A stretch of 64,000 bases of DNA from assembly GCA_014799805.1 (NCBI GenBank), contig JAAVHJ010000023.1, forward strand, positions 1-64,000, read 5' to 3'. Made by a program: the position numbers and the translations under genes. This document shows, piece by piece, positions 60,545-64,000 of this stretch; within the stretch, counting starts at the first letter, position 1, and each line of letters starts with the position of its first letter. The notes under the pieces were generated by a model that was not told where the DNA came from, did no database searches, and saw nothing but the letters and a program-made list of their open reading frames with translations. The stretch comes from Ruminococcus sp. (GTDB lineage: Bacteria; Bacillota; Clostridia; Oscillospirales; Ruminococcaceae).

Positions 60545-61165
60545 TTATATATATACTCTTGTAAATTCCGCTTCCTGTGAAAACTGTTTTTCTAATACTT
60601 GTGCAGATTGTCCTGAAAACCATGCTTTTAAATAATCATCAAATTTTTGAACATAATTACTAATTAGTTTTCCCAGTAATTCTTCGTCTATGCCCGCATG
60701 AAAAATAGAACGCTCCAATCTGCCAGAGCCAATCTCATATTCTGCATGCGTATTTGGAAAATAATTCTGTTCCAACGCAATCCAGAATCTGAAAAATTGA
60801 TCCAATGCAGAAATTAAATTCTGATTTTGGGTACGCAGGCGAATTTTTAATTTTCCAGTATAGTTTTGTTCAGGATACAGCTCCACAGAATATAAAATCG
60901 TTGGTTTATATTTATAATCCAAACGACTTTGCAAAGTAAATATATTTGCAGAAGTTTGTTCCAGCATTCTGAATTTTTTCACTATCAGATTTTCCATACC
61001 AGCAAAAATTATTTGCATTCGCATTTCTGGTGTTACACAACACAAATGTTCCGCTAGTATTTGATTAATTAAATTAGAACGGCTTGTATGCATTTGATAG
61101 GCTAATTGGTCAGCTTTTTCAATCACTTCATCTGATAAAACCAGACTATAAATATTTTTACTCAA
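60545..61165 (-). CDS. RHH-domain-like protein co-directional with clpB
   Basis: N-terminus YSLVLSDEVIEKADQLAYQMHTSRSNLINQILAEHL resembles ribbon-helix-helix; 31 nt upstream of clpB start. Confidence 0.75.
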   Translation of the reverse strand: MSKNIYSLVLSDEVIEKADQLAYQMHTSRSNLINQILAEHLCCVTPEMRMQIIFAGMENLIVKKFRMLEQTSANIFTLQSRLDYKYKPTILYSVELYPEQNYTGKLKIRLRTQNQNLISALDQFFRFWIALEQNYFPNTHAEYEIGSGRLERSIFHAGIDEELLGKLISNYVQKFDDYLKAWFSGQSAQVLEKQFSQEAEFTRVYI

Positions 61166-61223
61166 TATTTTTCATCTCTTTTCTGAATTTGATTTGCATA
61201 TTATTAATTTTAACTACAAATAT

Positions 61224-61252
61224 ATAATAGCACTGTTTTTATAATTTGTCAA
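61224..61252 (-). promoter_or_regulatory. sigma-A promoter of RHH-clpB operon
   Basis: Minus strand TTGACA-17-TATTAT. Confidence 0.7.
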
Positions 61253-61284
61253 GAGATTTATTAAAATTTCTTGCAATTTTTTTA

Positions 61285-61512
61285 AAAAACAAAAATACCC
61301 GATAAAAATCGGGCATTTTCGTAAGAGGAAGGTAAAATATTAATTACAGCTTAATTTTTTCTGGAATATAATTATCCATCTGCACTGCAAGCTGTATAAA
61401 AAAGTTAAAAATTTAACTTTCTTGGTAACAAATATAAACTACTCTGAGAACCTGAAAATTTTGAGAGGGGGATTTTCTAAATTCTCTTTTTCAAGCAATT
61501 ACATTTGCCACT
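61285..61512 (-). ncRNA. putative small RNA transcription unit (~225 nt)
   Basis: Minus-strand promoter TTGCAT-17-TAAAAT (61547-61519), ORF-poor body with ACAGCTT...AAGCTGT stem, terminator TGCCCGATttttATCGGGTATTTTTGTTTTTT (61314-61281). Confidence 0.45.
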
Positions 61513-61682
61513 TCTATTATTTTACTTTATTTTGGTAAATGATGCAATATACAATTATTTTCTAAACTGACTAATTCTATTCTCAAACAAAAATCTTTTT
61601 ATTTTATTTATCCTTAAAATAGAAAAACAAAACTGCAATGCGAAAATTCTTTCATGCATTACAGTTTTTTATATTATTATTA

Positions 61683-62939
61683 TTATTGTTGTTGTTGATT
61701 TATCTCTACAAGACGGGTAATTTCGACTTGTTCAATGCGTTTCCCTGACATTTTCATGACACGAACACGTAATCCATCACTTTCAAATATATCATCTTGT
61801 GCGGGAATTTTTTCCAATACTTCCATGACCCACCCGCCAATTGTAATTGCTTCAAAATCAGAATCAATTTCTAATACTTCAAATACTTTTTCAACGTTGG
61901 CTTTTCCAGAAACAATAAACACATTATCACTGACTTTTTGTATCTCCCGAACAATTTCGTCATGTTCGTCCCAAATTTCACCAACTAATTCTTCTAAAAT
62001 ATCTTCTAATGTCACAAGTCCTACTGTACAGCCAAATTCGTCCATAACAATCGCAATATGCTGTTGCTGTTCCTGCAATTCTTTCCGCAAATCACTGATT
62101 TTTTTACTTTTGGGAACAAATAACACAGGTTTGACAATTTCAGAAATTTCAGTTTTCCGCTGAAATGCAGTATGATAAAAATCTTTATAATATAAAATAC
62201 CAATAATATTATCAATACTTTTTTCATAAACAGGCAATCTGGAATAGTTCGACTCTGAAAACACACTAGCAACATGTTCTTTAGAACTATCGACTGAAAT
62301 TGCTTCAATATCAATCTTAGGTGTGAAAATATCCCGTACTTCTAATTCATTAAATTCAATGGCACTGCGAATTAACTCGCTTTCATCTTTGTCAATGCCT
62401 CCGCCCTGTTCTGCCTCATCTACAATGGTAAGTAATTCTTGTTCTGTAATGCCAGACTCTTCCGAAGATTTAAATATTTTGGCAAGCATATTTTGCCATT
62501 GTTTAAATATGAACGTAAATGGCTTTAAAATTTTAATTAAAAAATTCAAAAACGGTGCGGAGAACATCGCAATTTTTTCAGGTGATTCTTTGGCAATTGT
62601 TTTAGGTGAAATTTCTCCAAAAATCAGTAAAATAACTGTCATGACAACCGTTGAAATCGTCGCACCTAAATCATTATCTTGCAATAATCTGACAAATAAT
62701 AGTGTAGCAATTGATGAACAGGCAATATTCACAATATTATTACCAATTAAAATTGCCGAAAGCATTTCGTCATAATGTTCAGATAGCTTTAATACAAGCA
62801 TTGCTTTTTTATTGCCGTCTTCAGCTTTATTTTTTAATCTAATTTTACTAACAGAATTAAACGCTGTCTCTGTTGCAGAAAAATACATAGAAAACAGAAC
62901 ACAAATCACAATAATAAAAACAGAAATCCCATTTTCCAT
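61683..62939 (-). CDS. HlyC/CorC (CNNM-CBS) family transporter
   Basis: DUF21 N-terminus (YFSATETAFNSVSKIRLKNKAEDGNKKA), CBS region (DIFTPKIDIEAISVDSS...RLPVYEKSIDNIIGILYYKD), C-terminal CorC_HlyC domain. Confidence 0.95.
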   Translation of the reverse strand: MENGISVFIIVICVLFSMYFSATETAFNSVSKIRLKNKAEDGNKKAMLVLKLSEHYDEMLSAILIGNNIVNIACSSIATLLFVRLLQDNDLGATISTVVMTVILLIFGEISPKTIAKESPEKIAMFSAPFLNFLIKILKPFTFIFKQWQNMLAKIFKSSEESGITEQELLTIVDEAEQGGGIDKDESELIRSAIEFNELEVRDIFTPKIDIEAISVDSSKEHVASVFSESNYSRLPVYEKSIDNIIGILYYKDFYHTAFQRKTEISEIVKPVLFVPKSKKISDLRKELQEQQQHIAIVMDEFGCTVGLVTLEDILEELVGEIWDEHDEIVREIQKVSDNVFIVSGKANVEKVFEVLEIDSDFEAITIGGWVMEVLEKIPAQDDIFESDGLRVRVMKMSGKRIEQVEITRLVEINQQQQ

Positions 62940-62942
62940 AAT

Positions 62943-63080
62943 TCAAAAAATCCTTTCCTGCCTAAAATTTAAATTTACAATTATCATCAAGAATTTTTTG
63001 CATAGAACATGCCTGTTTTTAAAATATTTAAAATTTTTACTGTGATACGGGACAGCCGTATCATCTGAAGATTTTATCAT
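62943..63080 (-). CDS. small upstream ORF (45 aa) / leader peptide candidate
   Basis: GAAAGGAG-tttttt-ATG; MIKSSDDTAVPYHSKNFKYFKNRHVLCKKFLMIIVNLNFRQERIF*, ending 3 nt before the CorC start. Confidence 0.5.
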   Translation of the reverse strand: MIKSSDDTAVPYHSKNFKYFKNRHVLCKKFLMIIVNLNFRQERIF

Positions 63081-63108
63081 AAAAAACTCCTTTCTGGATT
63101 TGACAATT

Positions 63109-63137
63109 ATTATAGCATATTTCAGCAAAAATGTCAA
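63109..63137 (-). promoter_or_regulatory. sigma-A promoter of uORF-corC unit
   Basis: Minus strand TTGACA-17-TATAAT. Confidence 0.8.
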
Positions 63138-63151
63138 GAGCTGTAAAACAC

Positions 63152-63180
63152 TTGACAAAAGTAAATAAAAATAGTATAAT
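63152..63180 (+). promoter_or_regulatory. sigma-A promoter of the LRR gene
   Basis: TTGACA-17-TATAAT. Confidence 0.85.
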
Positions 63181-63227
63181 ATATATTATATTATTAAGCG
63201 AAAATCAATTATTAGGGAGAATAAGTG

Positions 63228-64000
63228 ATGAAAAAAATAATTTTTATAATGGCATTCTGTTTACTGGGTGTGCCGTTAATGACACAGACTATTCAGGAAA
63301 ATCCGATTATTTCCTATGCTGCAAAAGTCACCCGTGAAAATTTAACTTTTATGGAATATGAAGATGAAGTGGTAGTTACTGACTGTGAATTTCTTGCAGA
63401 GGGGGAAATTGTGATTCCTTCTGAAGTCAATGGCAAGCCTGTAACAAGTATTAATTCTAGTACATTTCAATCTTGTTATAAAATTACCAGTGTAATCATT
63501 CCAGACACTGTCACCAGTATTGGTTGGTGGGCATTTAAAGGGTGTAAAAGTTTAGAAATAATTTCTATTCCAGAAACAATAACATATATCGGACGGGATG
63601 CCTTTTCAAATTCGCTATGGCTGGAAAATCAGAAGCAAGAAAATCCGCTTGTGATTGTGGATAATATTCTTGTTGATGGAACGGCATGTGAAGGGGAAGT
63701 AATAATCCCTGAAGGTGTGCATACTATCAATACTCATGCTTTCTATCAGAATGAAACAATTACTTCTGTAGTAATTCCAGATACTGTCACCAGTATTGAA
63801 GATTGTGTATTTCAGGGCTGTATCAATTTAGAAAATATTCCTATTCCTGATACGGTTGTTTCTATTGACAATCAGGCATTTTCTGACACACTATGGTTAG
63901 AAAATCAGCAAACTGAAAATCCGCTTGTAATTATCAATGGTATTCTAATTGACGGAACGGCTTGCGAAGGGGAAGTTATCATTCCAGAAACTGTACATAC
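63228..64000 (+). CDS. secreted BspA-like LRR protein, partial (continues past window)
   Basis: MKKIIFIMAFCLLGVPLMTQTIQENPIISYA signal peptide then LRR_5 repeats (SVIIPDTVTSIGWWAFKGCKSLE); frame open to base 64000. Confidence 0.9.
   Translation, partial: MKKIIFIMAFCLLGVPLMTQTIQENPIISYAAKVTRENLTFMEYEDEVVVTDCEFLAEGEIVIPSEVNGKPVTSINSSTFQSCYKITSVIIPDTVTSIGWWAFKGCKSLEIISIPETITYIGRDAFSNSLWLENQKQENPLVIVDNILVDGTACEGEVIIPEGVHTINTHAFYQNETITSVVIPDTVTSIEDCVFQGCINLENIPIPDTVVSIDNQAFSDTLWLENQQTENPLVIINGILIDGTACEGEVIIPETVH

Noticed and set aside
61671-61700. ATT/GTT trinucleotide run at the 3' end of corC
   Set aside because: Encodes QQQQ plus consecutive TAA stops; a simple microsatellite with no further support for function.

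Overview
This 64 kb AT-rich window reads as the chromosome of an anaerobic, low-GC Firmicute. A dockerin-bearing LRR protein, spoIIR, CooS and the overall gene style point to Ruminococcus/Oscillospiraceae; that assignment is inference. Housekeeping content includes pgk-tpiA-gpmI, pdp, hom with an ACT-domain gene, bioY, glyA, clpB, a small alarmone synthetase and tRNA-Leu(UAA). Accessory content that stands out: (i) an operon of two small membrane proteins, a CooS-like Ni-CODH homologue with a His-rich N-terminus and an apparent Cys-to-Asp change at a C-cluster ligand, and a nitrate/sulfonate-type ABC importer; (ii) a 1588-aa exonuclease-RecQ-UvrD fusion; (iii) a leaderless BspA-like LRR protein paired with a TcdE/phage-type holin; (iv) a TetR/MMPL/YhgE-like cluster with three TGAC-N5-GTCA operator candidates; (v) an 884-bp IS5-family element with 15-bp IRs, AAT target duplication and an A_AAA_AAC slippery site, inserted in the end of a DUF3781 gene; (vi) a structured attenuator leader upstream of a MATE transporter (guanidine-IV/mepA-motif candidate); (vii) a putative ncRNA unit upstream of the RHH-clpB operon; (viii) a 45-aa upstream ORF with a hairpin directly before a CorC/HlyC gene. 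No CRISPR array was seen. No database search was run; family calls come from motif recognition in the translations.
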